Source: Salegentibacter salegens (GTDB lineage: Bacteria; Bacteroidota; Bacteroidia; Flavobacteriales; Flavobacteriaceae). Taken from it: a stretch of DNA of 64,000 bases. Every line of letters starts with the position of its first letter. Position 1 is the first letter of the stretch. The position numbers and the translations under genes were made by a program. The notes under the pieces were generated by a model. That model saw nothing but the letters and a program-made list of their open reading frames with translations. It did no database searches and was not told the origin of the DNA. Positions 45,233 to 54,292 of the stretch are shown in pieces. The stretch lies in NCBI RefSeq assembly GCF_900142975.1, contig NZ_LT670848.1, positions 1,178,001 through 1,242,000 of the forward strand, read 5' to 3'.

Positions 45233-46135
45233 ATGTCAAAAAAATACTGGCTACTGCTTCTTACTGGCTTACCTGTGCTTTTTCTGCTTTGGTATTTTGC
45301 AATTAAAAATGATGATTATACGATAAAGTTTGAAGCCAAAGCACTTCCCGGCGAAATAGCCTACAGGATAGATGCTCCTGTTTTCGATAGAATGGAAATT
45401 AATAATTCTGAGATTAAATTTGATTTTTCGCGAGTAGTACAGGAAGCAAAATTGGGTTCAGAAAGCTATAACCTTAATTGGATAATTAAACCGAAGAATG
45501 ACTCTGTCACTAAAATAAAAGTAGAGATCACCAATAAAAATAATTCTTTTGAAGATCGTTTTCTCTTACTCATAGGCCAAAACGATTCTCAAAAGGAAAT
45601 GAAAGCTGAAATAGCTTACTTTAATAAAGCCCTGACTACTAATCGTGAATTATACACGGTAACAATTGAAGGTGAGACTGTTTCTCCTGAAAATACCTGT
45701 GCCTGTATTACAACCGATAGTAAAGTAGATCAAAAAGCTTTTGAAATGATGAAAACTATAGATATACTTTCAAATTATATCCTCGATAACGATCTCAAAA
45801 CGCTTGGCAGACCTAGAATACTCATTAACTCCTGGGATAAAAAATCTAAAAATATCAACTTCAGCTTTTGTTTTCCTATTGCAGAAATTAAAGACTATCC
45901 AGAGAATTTATTGATTAATATTCAAAAAATTAGTTCAGAAAAAGCTTTGAAAGCGAGTTTCTACGGCAATTATATGTTTTCACATAATGCCTGGTTTCAT
46001 TTACTCGATTATGCTGAAAAAAATAATATTGAAGTTAAAACGGAAAATATCCTGGAGGTTTTTAAAGATAACCCGCAAATGGGTGGAGATGAATCGCTAT
46101 GGGAAGCTGAAATTTACATGCCTATAGCAGAATAG
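45233..46135 (+). CDS. Membrane-anchored GyrI-like / SRPBCC-like protein
   Basis: A 300-residue protein with one N-terminal membrane helix (YWLLLLTGLPVLFLLWYFAI) and a large exported or periplasmic part. The middle (about 30-140) resembles the membrane-tethered START/SRPBCC-like proteins of Bacteroidota. The C-terminal half (about 150-300) resembles GyrI/AraC effector-binding domains: KASFYGNYMFSHNAWFHLLD and a closing WEAEIYMPI. GyrI-like domains bind small hydrophobic molecules. It starts four bases after the PAP2 gene and ends the operon. A ligand-binding role is inferred from the fold only. Confidence 0.65.
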   Translation: MSKKYWLLLLTGLPVLFLLWYFAIKNDDYTIKFEAKALPGEIAYRIDAPVFDRMEINNSEIKFDFSRVVQEAKLGSESYNLNWIIKPKNDSVTKIKVEITNKNNSFEDRFLLLIGQNDSQKEMKAEIAYFNKALTTNRELYTVTIEGETVSPENTCACITTDSKVDQKAFEMMKTIDILSNYILDNDLKTLGRPRILINSWDKKSKNINFSFCFPIAEIKDYPENLLINIQKISSEKALKASFYGNYMFSHNAWFHLLDYAEKNNIEVKTENILEVFKDNPQMGGDESLWEAEIYMPIAE

Positions 46136-46185
46136 AATTCTGCCAATTTCACCACACGTGTCTTAGCATCTAATTTTATTAAAAA

Positions 46186-46314
46186 GAAAGTCTGAAAACT
46201 TCTATTTTCGTCAAGCTGAACTGGTTTCAGCTTCTAACTTGTTTTGATTATATCAATCATCTTAGATCCTGAAATAAATTCAGGATGAAGAATTTAAAAA
46301 CTTTTCAGACTTTC
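46186..46314. repeat. Dispersed nested-hairpin element, copy B
   Basis: The terminal inverted repeats are GAAAGTCTGAAAA (46186-46198) and TTTTCAGACTTTC (46302-46314). Between them are two smaller hairpins, AGCTGAACTGGTTTCAGCT and ATCCTGAAATAAATTCAGGAT. The order is reversed relative to copy C, so this copy is inverted. The 338-base gap 46136-46473 holds this element, a small stem ACTGCC/GGCAGT (46341-46358), a degenerate TCGATAATCGAG-type remnant near 46379-46409 and the palindrome at 46414, but no gene. Confidence 0.78.
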
Positions 46315-46413
46315 TCTTTATACAGTAAAATCTGAAGTAAACTGCCCCGGGAGGCAGTATTGGGAAAATACATCTTGTTTTCGAGGCAAAACTCGGTGCA
46401 TTTAATATTAAAA

Positions 46414-46447
46414 AAACCTCACAGGTTTTAAAAACCTGGGAGGTTTG
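46414..46447. repeat. Dispersed palindrome CCTCACAGGTTTTAAAAACC, copy 2
   Basis: AACCTCACAGGTTTT faces AAAACCTGGGAGGTTT. It is the same as the copy at 8745-8776 apart from one or two bases in the right half. It lies 27 bases beyond the stop codon of the converging gene on the minus strand and could terminate it. Confidence 0.65.
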
Positions 46448-46473
46448 ATATTTAATCAATGTACTCTTAAAAA

Positions 46474-47118
46474 TTAAAGCGACATAGCCTTGCCACCACC
46501 CAGTTCATCTACTGGGCCACAAGGAATATATTCCCCGGGAATTGGATCATACCACATTACTTCTTCACCAATTTTTTCACTGGTTTTGTAAGCCCATATC
46601 CCCATACTTCGTACTTCTTCTAAATAAGCCAAAGTACCTGCATCAGCATCTAAAGTCACTTTTTGATCTTTATCCTGCGGATCCTGGGTTTCTGTATTTC
46701 GTTTAGCTATTTCATCTCTTTCTGCAGGGGTTGCTTTAAGATATTTCGCTACAATTTGCTCATATTCTTCTGCACTGCCGTCCCCTTCATCTTTATCAAA
46801 TTCATTTTTGAAAGCCCTCGCAAAAGCATCAGCAGATTGTTTGAATTTCTCCTGCCTATCTTTAGGAGCAACCTCTTCCATATAAGAATCTATAAATTCA
46901 GCAATATTCAAATCCTCAGCACCCGGAGTATCCGTTTTTGGAATAATAACTTCTAAAACTTGCTTTAGCGCAAAACCATTAGAAGCACTTAAAAAAGTAG
47001 GTTCCCAGTTATAAGAAGGATCATTTTTACAGCTTTGCAAAAGGTTTAAGGTTGTGGGACCTACAATAATAGCCCCTGCTCCAAGTCCTATATTTCTTAA
47101 TGCCTGTCTTCTATTCAT
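46474..47118 (-). CDS. Gluconate 2-dehydrogenase subunit 3-family protein (Tat-exported)
   Basis: A 214-residue small subunit. The N-terminus MNRRQALRNIGLGAGAIIVG is a twin-arginine signal (Arg3-Arg4), with a plausible lipobox ending LLQSC at Cys30. The remainder is the helical G2DH subunit-3 domain (FALKQVLEVIIPKTDTPGAEDL is typical). In this family the small subunit carries its signal-less flavin partner across the membrane folded. The gene lies 11 bases after the GMC oxidoreductase gene, so the two form an exported dehydrogenase. No cytochrome subunit gene is adjacent, so the electron acceptor is unknown. Confidence 0.88.
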   Translation of the reverse strand: MNRRQALRNIGLGAGAIIVGPTTLNLLQSCKNDPSYNWEPTFLSASNGFALKQVLEVIIPKTDTPGAEDLNIAEFIDSYMEEVAPKDRQEKFKQSADAFARAFKNEFDKDEGDGSAEEYEQIVAKYLKATPAERDEIAKRNTETQDPQDKDQKVTLDADAGTLAYLEEVRSMGIWAYKTSEKIGEEVMWYDPIPGEYIPCGPVDELGGGKAMSL

Positions 47119-47129
47119 AATCCTGATTA

Positions 47130-48833
47130 TTAAGCGTTAGATTTTTTAAAGTTTTTAGAAGCATGATCTGCTGCTCTGGCAGTCATAGCCATATAAGTTA
47201 AGGACGGATTCTGACAACCTGCAGAGGTCATAAAAGAACCATCGGTAACATATACATTTGGAACAGCGTGAACCTGGTTGTTACCGTTTAAAACCGAAGT
47301 TTTAGGATCTCTTCCCATTCTGGCAGTTCCCATTTCGTGAATTCCAAGTCCAGGTGCGCCAATATCATCATAACCCTGTACATCTTTAAATCCGCCTTTT
47401 TCCAACATTTCTACCGCCTGGTTTACCATGTCTTTTCTCATTTGAAGTTCATTTTCTTTGAACTCTGCATCAAAAGTTACTGTTGGTAAGCCCCATTCAT
47501 CGGTTTTATTATAATCCAGGCTCATTTTATTCTCATGATAAGGCAAAGTTTCTCCAAAGCCCATTAGGCCCATAGTCCAACCTCCTGGCTTTTCGATAGC
47601 TTCTTTTAACTCCTTTCCGTAAGAAGCTTCAGCAATACCTTCGCTCCAATCTCCACGACTGGCACCACCCTGATAACCATAACCACGGGTGAAGCCCAGG
47701 TTATCGCTTCCGTTTATATTTCTAAAACGGGGTAAATAGATTCCGTTAGGTTTTCTTCCTTTATAATATTGATCTTCAAAGCCATCATATTTTCCAGATG
47801 CTCCGGCTTTAAAATGATGATCCATCACGTTATGCCCAAGTTCTCCACTATCGTTCCCCAAACCATTCTCAAATCTATCAGATTTTGATTGCATAAGGAT
47901 GCTTGTAGAAGCAATTGCTGACGCGCAAAGGAAAATAACATTGGCTTTAAACTCTATTTCTTCTTTAGTTTCGGTATCAATTATTTTTACCCCTGTGGCG
48001 AGTTTGGTTTCGGGATCGTAGAGAACCTCATTTACCACAGAATTGGGTCTCAACGTCATATTTCCGGTGCGTTCTGCCGCCGGTAAAGTAGAAGAGTTAC
48101 TACTAAAATAAGCTCCGTAAGGACAACCTCTAATACACCGGTTTCTATACTGGCAATTAGAACGACCTTCAAATTCTTCATCTCCCGTTAAGTGTGCTAC
48201 TCTTCCTGCGGTTAAAACCCGGCCGTCATTAAAATTCTCGGACATACTTTTTTTAAGGTGGTCTTCAACGCAGTTAAGTGGCATGTGTGGAAGAAATTTC
48301 CCATCTGGTAATTGGCTTAAGCCCAGGTTTTCACCACTAACCCCAATATACGATTCAACATAATCATACCAGGGTGATATATCTTTGTAACGAATTGGCC
48401 AGTCTACACCGTGACCGTCTTCTTTATTTGCAGTAAAATCTAAATTACTTAGGCGGTAGCTGTGACGCCCCCACATAATAGATCTGCCTCCAACGTGGTA
48501 ACCGCGCATCCAGTCAAATCTTTTAGTTTCATTATAAGGATGTTTAATATCGTCTACAAACCAGTGTGCACTGGCTTTATTAGTAGTATAACCGGTACGT
48601 GCTTGTTTTTGTTGACGCTTTTCTTCTTCCTGGGTTAATTGGCCTTTAAATTTATAATCCCAGGGATCATCGTTCATTGTGGGATAATCTTCAATATGTT
48701 TTACCATACGTCCACGTTCCAGCACAAGGGTTTTAAATCCTTTTTCACTAAGCTCTTTTGCGGCCCACCCACCGCTAATTCCTGTACCTACGACTATTGC
48801 ATCATAAGTGTCTTTTTCATAATAATTGCTCAC
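47130..48833 (-). CDS. GMC-family FAD oxidoreductase
   Basis: A 567-residue FAD enzyme of the glucose-methanol-choline family. The dinucleotide fold is DAIVVGTGISGGWAAKEL at about 10-27, and FAD/substrate segments are GRSIMWGRHSYR and CIRGCPYGAYFSS. The C-terminal active site has His499 (GIHEMGTARMG) and Asn542 (CQNPSLTYMA), the usual His-Asn pair. It has no signal peptide of its own, so export with the Tat subunit next door is likely. Members with this partner oxidise sugars; in this context C3 oxidation of a glycoside to a 3-keto sugar is likely, by inference. Confidence 0.9.
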   Translation of the reverse strand: MSNYYEKDTYDAIVVGTGISGGWAAKELSEKGFKTLVLERGRMVKHIEDYPTMNDDPWDYKFKGQLTQEEEKRQQKQARTGYTTNKASAHWFVDDIKHPYNETKRFDWMRGYHVGGRSIMWGRHSYRLSNLDFTANKEDGHGVDWPIRYKDISPWYDYVESYIGVSGENLGLSQLPDGKFLPHMPLNCVEDHLKKSMSENFNDGRVLTAGRVAHLTGDEEFEGRSNCQYRNRCIRGCPYGAYFSSNSSTLPAAERTGNMTLRPNSVVNEVLYDPETKLATGVKIIDTETKEEIEFKANVIFLCASAIASTSILMQSKSDRFENGLGNDSGELGHNVMDHHFKAGASGKYDGFEDQYYKGRKPNGIYLPRFRNINGSDNLGFTRGYGYQGGASRGDWSEGIAEASYGKELKEAIEKPGGWTMGLMGFGETLPYHENKMSLDYNKTDEWGLPTVTFDAEFKENELQMRKDMVNQAVEMLEKGGFKDVQGYDDIGAPGLGIHEMGTARMGRDPKTSVLNGNNQVHAVPNVYVTDGSFMTSAGCQNPSLTYMAMTARAADHASKNFKKSNA

Positions 48834-48874
48834 TGTCTTGTAGTTAATTAATAATTTAGTTAATCGAATGTTTC

Positions 48875-48882
48875 CAAATATA
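48875..48882 (-). promoter_or_regulatory. Candidate -7 box for the GMC operon
   Basis: The minus strand reads TATATTTG, an exact TAnnTTTG match, 42 bases before the GMC start codon. The 149-base divergent gap must also hold the promoter of the TIM-barrel operon, which I could not pinpoint. Confidence 0.4.
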
Positions 48883-48982
48883 TAAATTTATGGTTATAAT
48901 TTTGCTTCTTTAAAAAAAAGTATACTTTTAAGATCTTAAACTATCAGTAAAATCACATTCCAGTAACACTTAAATACATTTT

Positions 48983-49993
48983 ATGAACCTAAGACTAACC
49001 AAAGTTTCTTATTATTTATTATTCCTTTTTATCTCCTTCGGAATTTTCTCCTGTAAAGATCAAAAAGCTGAAAAAGAAAACACAGCAACCGCTGAAGTAG
49101 CCGAAGAAAATGCTGAGCCATTTTTTAAACTTTCTCTTGCACAATGGTCTCTTAATAAACCAATTTTTGCCGGAGAATTAGACCCGATGGATTTTGCAGA
49201 AAAAGCAAACGAAATGGGATTTGAAGGTATTGAATATGTAAGTAGTTTTTATGGCCAACGAATTAGTGAAGCCAGTAATCCAGAAGAAGCAATGCAAAAA
49301 ATGCTGGATACTTTAAAGGCGAAAAGTGAAGAATTTAATGTTGAAAATGTTCTAATAATGGTAGATGGCGAAGGCGAGTTGGCCAGCCCTAACAAGGCTG
49401 AACGCGATAAAGCCGTAGAAAATCATAAAAAATGGGTTGATGCTGCCAGTTTTCTTGGAGCTCACGCTATACGTGTAAACCTTTTTGGAAGTGAAGAACC
49501 AGAAGAATGGAAAACTTCAGCTACCAAAGGTCTAAAAGCTCTTAGTGAATATGCCGCTGAACAAAATGTAAATGTTTTGGTTGAAAATCATGGATATCTT
49601 TCTTCTGATGCAGCGCTTCTTGTAGAAGTAATTGAAGGCGTAAATATGGAAAACTGTGGTACACTACCCGATTTTGGAAATTTCTGTCTTAAAAGAGAAG
49701 GTGGCGAACGTTGGGAAGCAAAATGTGTAGAAGAATATCCAAAATACCAGGGCATAGAAGAAATGATGCCGCACGCCAAAGCGGTTAGCGCCAAATCTTA
49801 TGATTTTAATGATGAAGGTGAAGAAACATCCCTTGATTATGAAAGAATTTTAAAAATTGTTCAGGATGCGGGTTACACCGGTTTTGTGGGTGTAGAGTAT
49901 GAAGGCGAAAATTTATCTCCTGAAGAAGGTATAAAGGCCACCAAAGAACTTTTAATAGAAGTAGGCAGCAAATTAAACAGCAACAATAATTAA
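48983..49993 (+). CDS. Sugar-phosphate isomerase/epimerase-like TIM-barrel lipoprotein
   Basis: A 336-residue xylose-isomerase-like TIM barrel on a lipid anchor (SPII signal, Cys24 in FGIFSCKD). Barrel motifs include FKLSLAQWSLNKPIFAGELD, GFEGIEYVSSFYG, VLVENHGYLSSDA (metal-ligand Glu region), LPDFGNFCL and YTGFVGVEYEGE at the end. The anchor places it outside the cytoplasm with the Tat-exported dehydrogenase. Such proteins act on sugars or keto-sugars as metal-dependent isomerases, epimerases or lyases; the precise reaction is not readable. First gene of a five-gene operon. Confidence 0.88.
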   Translation: MNLRLTKVSYYLLFLFISFGIFSCKDQKAEKENTATAEVAEENAEPFFKLSLAQWSLNKPIFAGELDPMDFAEKANEMGFEGIEYVSSFYGQRISEASNPEEAMQKMLDTLKAKSEEFNVENVLIMVDGEGELASPNKAERDKAVENHKKWVDAASFLGAHAIRVNLFGSEEPEEWKTSATKGLKALSEYAAEQNVNVLVENHGYLSSDAALLVEVIEGVNMENCGTLPDFGNFCLKREGGERWEAKCVEEYPKYQGIEEMMPHAKAVSAKSYDFNDEGEETSLDYERILKIVQDAGYTGFVGVEYEGENLSPEEGIKATKELLIEVGSKLNSNNN

Positions 49994-50011
49994 GAGAAGC
50001 TACATAAGATA

Positions 50012-51253
50012 ATGAAAAGTTTAACCAGATTTCAACTATCAACCATGATGTTCCTCCAATTTTTTATTTGGGGAGGGTGGTTTGTAACTTTAGGAACATT
50101 TTTAGGTAATGAAAATAATCTCGATGCTACTGACGGGCAGATAAGCATGGCATTTTCAACACAATCCTGGGGAGCAATAGTGGCTCCCTTTATTATTGGT
50201 TTAATCGCCGACCGTTTTTTTAATGCGGAGCGCATTCTAGGATTTCTTCATATTGCAGGTGCGATTTTGCTTTATATGATGTTTCAATCAGAAGATTTCA
50301 CCAATTTTTATCCCTTTGTTTTGGGGTATATGATTCTTTATATGCCAACACTTGCCCTAGTAAATTCTATTTCGTTTTACCAAATGACAGACCCATCAAA
50401 ACAATTTGCCAGCATTCGAGTTTTTGGTACTATTGGGTGGATAATTTCAGGGCTGGTAATAAGCCTAGTTTTTGCCTGGGACTCTTCTGAGGGTCGCGCC
50501 GAAGGGATGCTACGCTACACTTTTTTAATGGCAGCAGTTGCTTCAGCGGTTTTGGGATTATTCAGTTTCACCTTGCCTAAAACACCACCAAGCAGTAAAG
50601 GAGAAAAAGTAACTATTTCAGATATCTTAGGTCTGGAAGCTATTGGTTTACTTAAAGGAAGAAACTTCTTGATTTTCTTTATTTCATCTATTTTAATATC
50701 TATTCCGCTGGCTTTTTACTATCAAAACGCCAACCCTTTTCTTTCGGAAATAGGTATGGAAGATCCTACTGCAATGATGTCTATTGGCCAGGTTTCTGAA
50801 GCACTATTTCTTTTGTTAATTCCATATTTTTTCAAAAAATTCGGCTTTAAGATCACGATTCTTGCTGGTATGTTGGCCTGGACGATACGATATTTACTCT
50901 TTGCGTTTGGCGACACCGGAGAGCTCGTATTTATGCTCATTCTTGGAATAGCACTTCACGGAATTTGTTACGATTTCTTCTTTGTATCGGGTCAAATTTA
51001 TACCGATTCTAAAGCGGGACCAAAAATTAAAAGTGCAGCGCAAGGTTTAATTACCCTGGCCACTTATGGTTTTGGTATGTTAATAGGATTCTGGGTAGCA
51101 GGAATGGTTAGTGATATGTACCTTCTAGCCGATGGAAGTCACGACTGGCAACAAATATGGATAATACCAGCAGCATTCGCCTTTTTAGTAATGATTTTAT
51201 TTGCTATCTTCTTTAAAGACGAAAAAATAGAGAAAAAAGATATTGAAATATAA
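50012..51253 (+). CDS. MFS transporter, nucleoside-permease-like (NupG family)
   Basis: A 413-residue inner-membrane protein with about 12 hydrophobic segments and the family start LTRFQLSTMMFLQFFIWGGW. The cytoplasmic loop GLIADRFFNAERILG resembles the MFS signature between helices 2 and 3. NupG-type relatives in Bacteroidota frequently sit in sugar-oxidation clusters rather than nucleoside genes. It starts 18 bases after the lipoprotein TIM barrel. Import of a modified sugar such as a 3-keto-hexose is likely from context, but unproven. Confidence 0.87.
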   Translation: MKSLTRFQLSTMMFLQFFIWGGWFVTLGTFLGNENNLDATDGQISMAFSTQSWGAIVAPFIIGLIADRFFNAERILGFLHIAGAILLYMMFQSEDFTNFYPFVLGYMILYMPTLALVNSISFYQMTDPSKQFASIRVFGTIGWIISGLVISLVFAWDSSEGRAEGMLRYTFLMAAVASAVLGLFSFTLPKTPPSSKGEKVTISDILGLEAIGLLKGRNFLIFFISSILISIPLAFYYQNANPFLSEIGMEDPTAMMSIGQVSEALFLLLIPYFFKKFGFKITILAGMLAWTIRYLLFAFGDTGELVFMLILGIALHGICYDFFFVSGQIYTDSKAGPKIKSAAQGLITLATYGFGMLIGFWVAGMVSDMYLLADGSHDWQQIWIIPAAFAFLVMILFAIFFKDEKIEKKDIEI

Positions 51254-51275
51254 CCAAACAAAAAATAAATAATTT

Positions 51276-52415
51276 ATGGGTAAAAAAATAAAATTAGGAG
51301 TATTAGGCGGCGGTGGCGATTCCCTTATCGGGATCTTACACCGGGTGGCCTCTTCTATGTTTGATAAATTTGAATTTGTAGGTGGAGTTTTTAATCCCGA
51401 CATTGAAGAGAGTAAGAAATTCGCTCAGGAATTAGGAATTGGAACCGACAGGGTTTATAAAGACCTGGACCATCTAATCGCTGAAGAAGCAAAGTTGCCG
51501 GAAGATGAACGCATAAAAGCGGTATCTATTCTTACACCAAACTTTTTGCATTTTCCAATGGCAAAACAGCTTTTGGAAAATGGTTTTCACGTAATCTGTG
51601 AAAAACCAATGACCACTTCTTACGAAGAAGCAAAAATCCTTGAAGATACGCTCACTAAATCTAAAACTATCTTTGCGGTAACTTACACCTATACCGGTTA
51701 CCCAATGATTCGCCAGATGAAAGAAATGATCGCAGCTGGAGAGATCGGGGAAGTTCAAAAAATAGACGTACAATATTATCAGGGATGGATAAATTCAATT
51801 ATACACGATAAAGATGAAAGAAACAGCATTTGGCGACTTGATCCTGAAAAAGGAGGAATAAGCTGCTGTATTGGTGATATTGGCACACACGCTTTTGATA
51901 TGATTGAGTATGTTACCGGCCTGGAGGTAAAAGAACTTTTAGCCGATTTGAATTATGTATATTCAGATAATAAAATGGATGTAGACGGCACCGTACTACT
52001 GCGTTTTTCAGAATTTGTAAAAGGAGTGCTTAGATCCAGCCAGATCGCTACGGGAGAAGAAAATAATTTTGCCGTAAAGATCTACGGAAAAAAAGCAGGC
52101 TTAAAGTGGGAACAAGAAAACCCGAATTATCTTTATAAATTAGAAGACGGGCAACCTATGAAAGTTTTAAAACCGGGCCACGATTATAATTCAGCTTTGT
52201 CTTTAGACGGTACTAAACTACCTCCTGGACATCCAGAAGGGATTTTTGATTCTATGGGAAATATTTACAAAGGCGTGGCAAAAGCTATAAATGGTGAAAA
52301 ATATCACCCTGCTGAATTTCCTACAATAAAAGACGGTATACGCGGCATGAACTTTATAGAAAAAGTAGTGGAGTCTCACTCAAAAGGAAATGTTTGGATA
52401 AAAATAGACGCATAA
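51276..52415 (+). CDS. Gfo/Idh/MocA-family NAD(P)-dependent oxidoreductase
   Basis: A 379-residue cytosolic enzyme. The Rossmann start KLGVLGGGGDSLIGILHR is followed by the family motif EKP at 109-111 (ICEKPMTTSYEEA). The C-terminal beta-sheet domain has GDIGTHAFDMIEYVTG, whose His is the usual catalytic residue. Members oxidise or reduce hydroxyls of sugars or inositols. In this cluster it may reduce a 3-keto sugar back to the hexose in the cytosol. It is translated 22 bases after the MFS gene. No signal peptide. Confidence 0.9.
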   Translation: MGKKIKLGVLGGGGDSLIGILHRVASSMFDKFEFVGGVFNPDIEESKKFAQELGIGTDRVYKDLDHLIAEEAKLPEDERIKAVSILTPNFLHFPMAKQLLENGFHVICEKPMTTSYEEAKILEDTLTKSKTIFAVTYTYTGYPMIRQMKEMIAAGEIGEVQKIDVQYYQGWINSIIHDKDERNSIWRLDPEKGGISCCIGDIGTHAFDMIEYVTGLEVKELLADLNYVYSDNKMDVDGTVLLRFSEFVKGVLRSSQIATGEENNFAVKIYGKKAGLKWEQENPNYLYKLEDGQPMKVLKPGHDYNSALSLDGTKLPPGHPEGIFDSMGNIYKGVAKAINGEKYHPAEFPTIKDGIRGMNFIEKVVESHSKGNVWIKIDA

Positions 52416-52427
52416 AAAATTAATGAG

Positions 52428-53483
52428 ATGAAAACAGTAAAAGGACCTGCGGTTTATTTAGCTCAATTTATGGATACAGAAAAGCCATTCAATAGCTTGG
52501 ATGGTTTGTGCGAATGGGCGGCAGATTTAGGATATAAAGGAATACAAATCCCAACCTGGGAATCGGCTTTAATAGATCTAACAAAAGCCGGGGAAAGCAA
52601 AGATTATTGCGACGAAATTAAAGGAAAAGTAGAATCTTACGGCCTGGAAATTACAGAGCTTTGTACGCATTTACAGGGGCAACTCGTGGCAGTGCATTCG
52701 GCTTACGATACTATGTTCGATAATTTTGCTCCAAAAGAAGTTAGAAACAATCCAAAAGCCCGAACCGAATGGGCCGTAGAGCAAATGAAAAGCGCAGCTC
52801 GTGCCAGCAGGCATTTTGGTTTGGATGTGCATGGAACTTTTAGTGGATCCTTGCTTTGGCATACTGCCCATCCCTGGCCGCAGAGACCGGAAGGTCTTGT
52901 AGAAATGGGATTTAAGGAACTTGCAAAGCGCTGGATGCCTATTTTAAATGAATTTGATGAACAAAACGTAGATGTGTGCTACGAAGTACATCCAGGGGAA
53001 GATCTTCACGACGGAGTTACTTTTGAACGATTCCTTGAAGCTACCAATAATCATAAAAGGGTTAATTTATTATATGATCCCAGCCACTTCGTGCTGCAAC
53101 AATTGGATTATATTTCGTACATAGATCATTATCACGAATTCATAAAAATGTTCCACGTAAAAGATGCCGAATTTAATCCTACCGGAAAAAAAGGCTCTTT
53201 TGGAGGTTATGGCGACTGGATAGATCGTGCGGGAAGATATAGACATCCCGGAGATGGCCAGGTAGATTTTAAAACCATTTTTTCTAAATTAACCGAATAT
53301 GGTTGCGATGTTTGGGCAGTTCTTGAATGGGAATGCTGTATTAAATCGCCAGACCAGGGTGCGCGCGAAGGTGCGCCGTTTATTAAAAGCCATATTATTG
53401 AAGCTACCCAAAAGAAATTTGACGATTTTGCAGGAAGTGAAATTGACGAACAAAAATTAAAACGAATCTTAGGAATTAACTAA
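52428..53483 (+). CDS. Sugar-phosphate isomerase/epimerase-like TIM barrel (cytosolic)
   Basis: A 351-residue TIM barrel with no signal peptide. Features are YLAQFMDTEKPFNSLDGLCE at the N-terminus, then CYEVHPGEDLHDG and LLYDPSHFVLQQLDY (metal-binding Glu and Asp regions), MFHVKDAEFNPTGKKGSFGG, and AVLEWECCIKSPDQGAREG at the C-terminus. It is a distant relative of the lipoprotein TIM barrel at 48983; having one outside and one inside suggests two separate steps on the same kind of substrate. It starts 12 bases after the Gfo/Idh gene. Confidence 0.88.
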   Translation: MKTVKGPAVYLAQFMDTEKPFNSLDGLCEWAADLGYKGIQIPTWESALIDLTKAGESKDYCDEIKGKVESYGLEITELCTHLQGQLVAVHSAYDTMFDNFAPKEVRNNPKARTEWAVEQMKSAARASRHFGLDVHGTFSGSLLWHTAHPWPQRPEGLVEMGFKELAKRWMPILNEFDEQNVDVCYEVHPGEDLHDGVTFERFLEATNNHKRVNLLYDPSHFVLQQLDYISYIDHYHEFIKMFHVKDAEFNPTGKKGSFGGYGDWIDRAGRYRHPGDGQVDFKTIFSKLTEYGCDVWAVLEWECCIKSPDQGAREGAPFIKSHIIEATQKKFDDFAGSEIDEQKLKRILGIN

Positions 53484-53492
53484 TCACATAGA

Positions 53493-54272
53493 ATGAAGAA
53501 AACAAGTTTAATTATAGTAACGGCTGCAATTATGGCCACCGCCTGTAAATCTGATAAGAAATCTGATAGTGAAGCACAAGAGGCAAAAGAGGCCTATGAA
53601 GCTGATGCAGCGAATGACACTACAGCAATGGCGAACAATGAAGAAAATTATACCGCCTTATTCAACGGTCAGGATCTTGAAGGTTGGAAAGCCTTTAACG
53701 CCGATTCTATTTCAGACCAGTGGAAGGTAGAAGATGGTGCTCTTGCATTTACCCCCGCTGAAGGAGAACGCGAAGGTTCTGAAAATCTTATTTCAGAAAA
53801 AACCTACACTAATTTTGAACTTTCCCTGGAATGGAAAATTTCAGAAGGAGGAAATAGCGGAGTTATGTGGGGCGTGCAGGAAAGCGAAGAATTTTCTGAG
53901 CCTTATTTCACAGGTCCCGAAATCCAGGTTTTGGATAATAAATTGCACCCAGATGCAAAAAATGGTGAAGTTAGACAGGCCGGTGCACTTTACGATATGA
54001 TGCCGCCAAGCGAAGACAAAACCAAAAACGCGGGAGAATGGAATAAAACCGTGCTTAGAATTAATCACGAAACCAATAAAGGTTCGGTTCGTTTAAACGG
54101 AACTTTGATTAATGAATTCCCGGTTCACGGAGAAGAATGGAGTAAACTGGTTGAAAATTCTAAATTTAAAGACTGGGAAAATTTTGGAAAAGATAGAGAA
54201 GGCCACATTGCATTGCAGGATCATGGCGATAAAGTATGGTTTAGAAATATTAAAATAAGGGAACTGGAATAA
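53493..54272 (+). CDS. DUF1080 lipoprotein (3-keto-disaccharide hydrolase domain)
   Basis: A 259-residue lipoprotein (SPII signal, Cys18 in MATACKS) with an acidic linker to about 48. The concanavalin-like DUF1080 domain follows: YTALFNGQDLEGWKAFNADS at the start, WKISEGGNSGVMWGVQES, and GHIALQDHGDKVWFRNIKI at the end. The Pfam family is now named 3-keto-disaccharide hydrolase. Its location outside the membrane, next to a Tat-exported GMC dehydrogenase, fits cleavage of an oxidised glycoside before import. Last gene of the operon; a terminator follows. Confidence 0.9.
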   Translation: MKKTSLIIVTAAIMATACKSDKKSDSEAQEAKEAYEADAANDTTAMANNEENYTALFNGQDLEGWKAFNADSISDQWKVEDGALAFTPAEGEREGSENLISEKTYTNFELSLEWKISEGGNSGVMWGVQESEEFSEPYFTGPEIQVLDNKLHPDAKNGEVRQAGALYDMMPPSEDKTKNAGEWNKTVLRINHETNKGSVRLNGTLINEFPVHGEEWSKLVENSKFKDWENFGKDREGHIALQDHGDKVWFRNIKIRELE

Positions 54273-54292
54273 CCCATAATCTCCCTTTATTT

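Noticed and set aside
46474..47118. Separate plus-strand open frame (46663-46956) opposite the small dehydrogenase subunit
   Set aside because: It is antisense to a well-supported Tat-signal protein and is hydrophobic only because of the codon complement.
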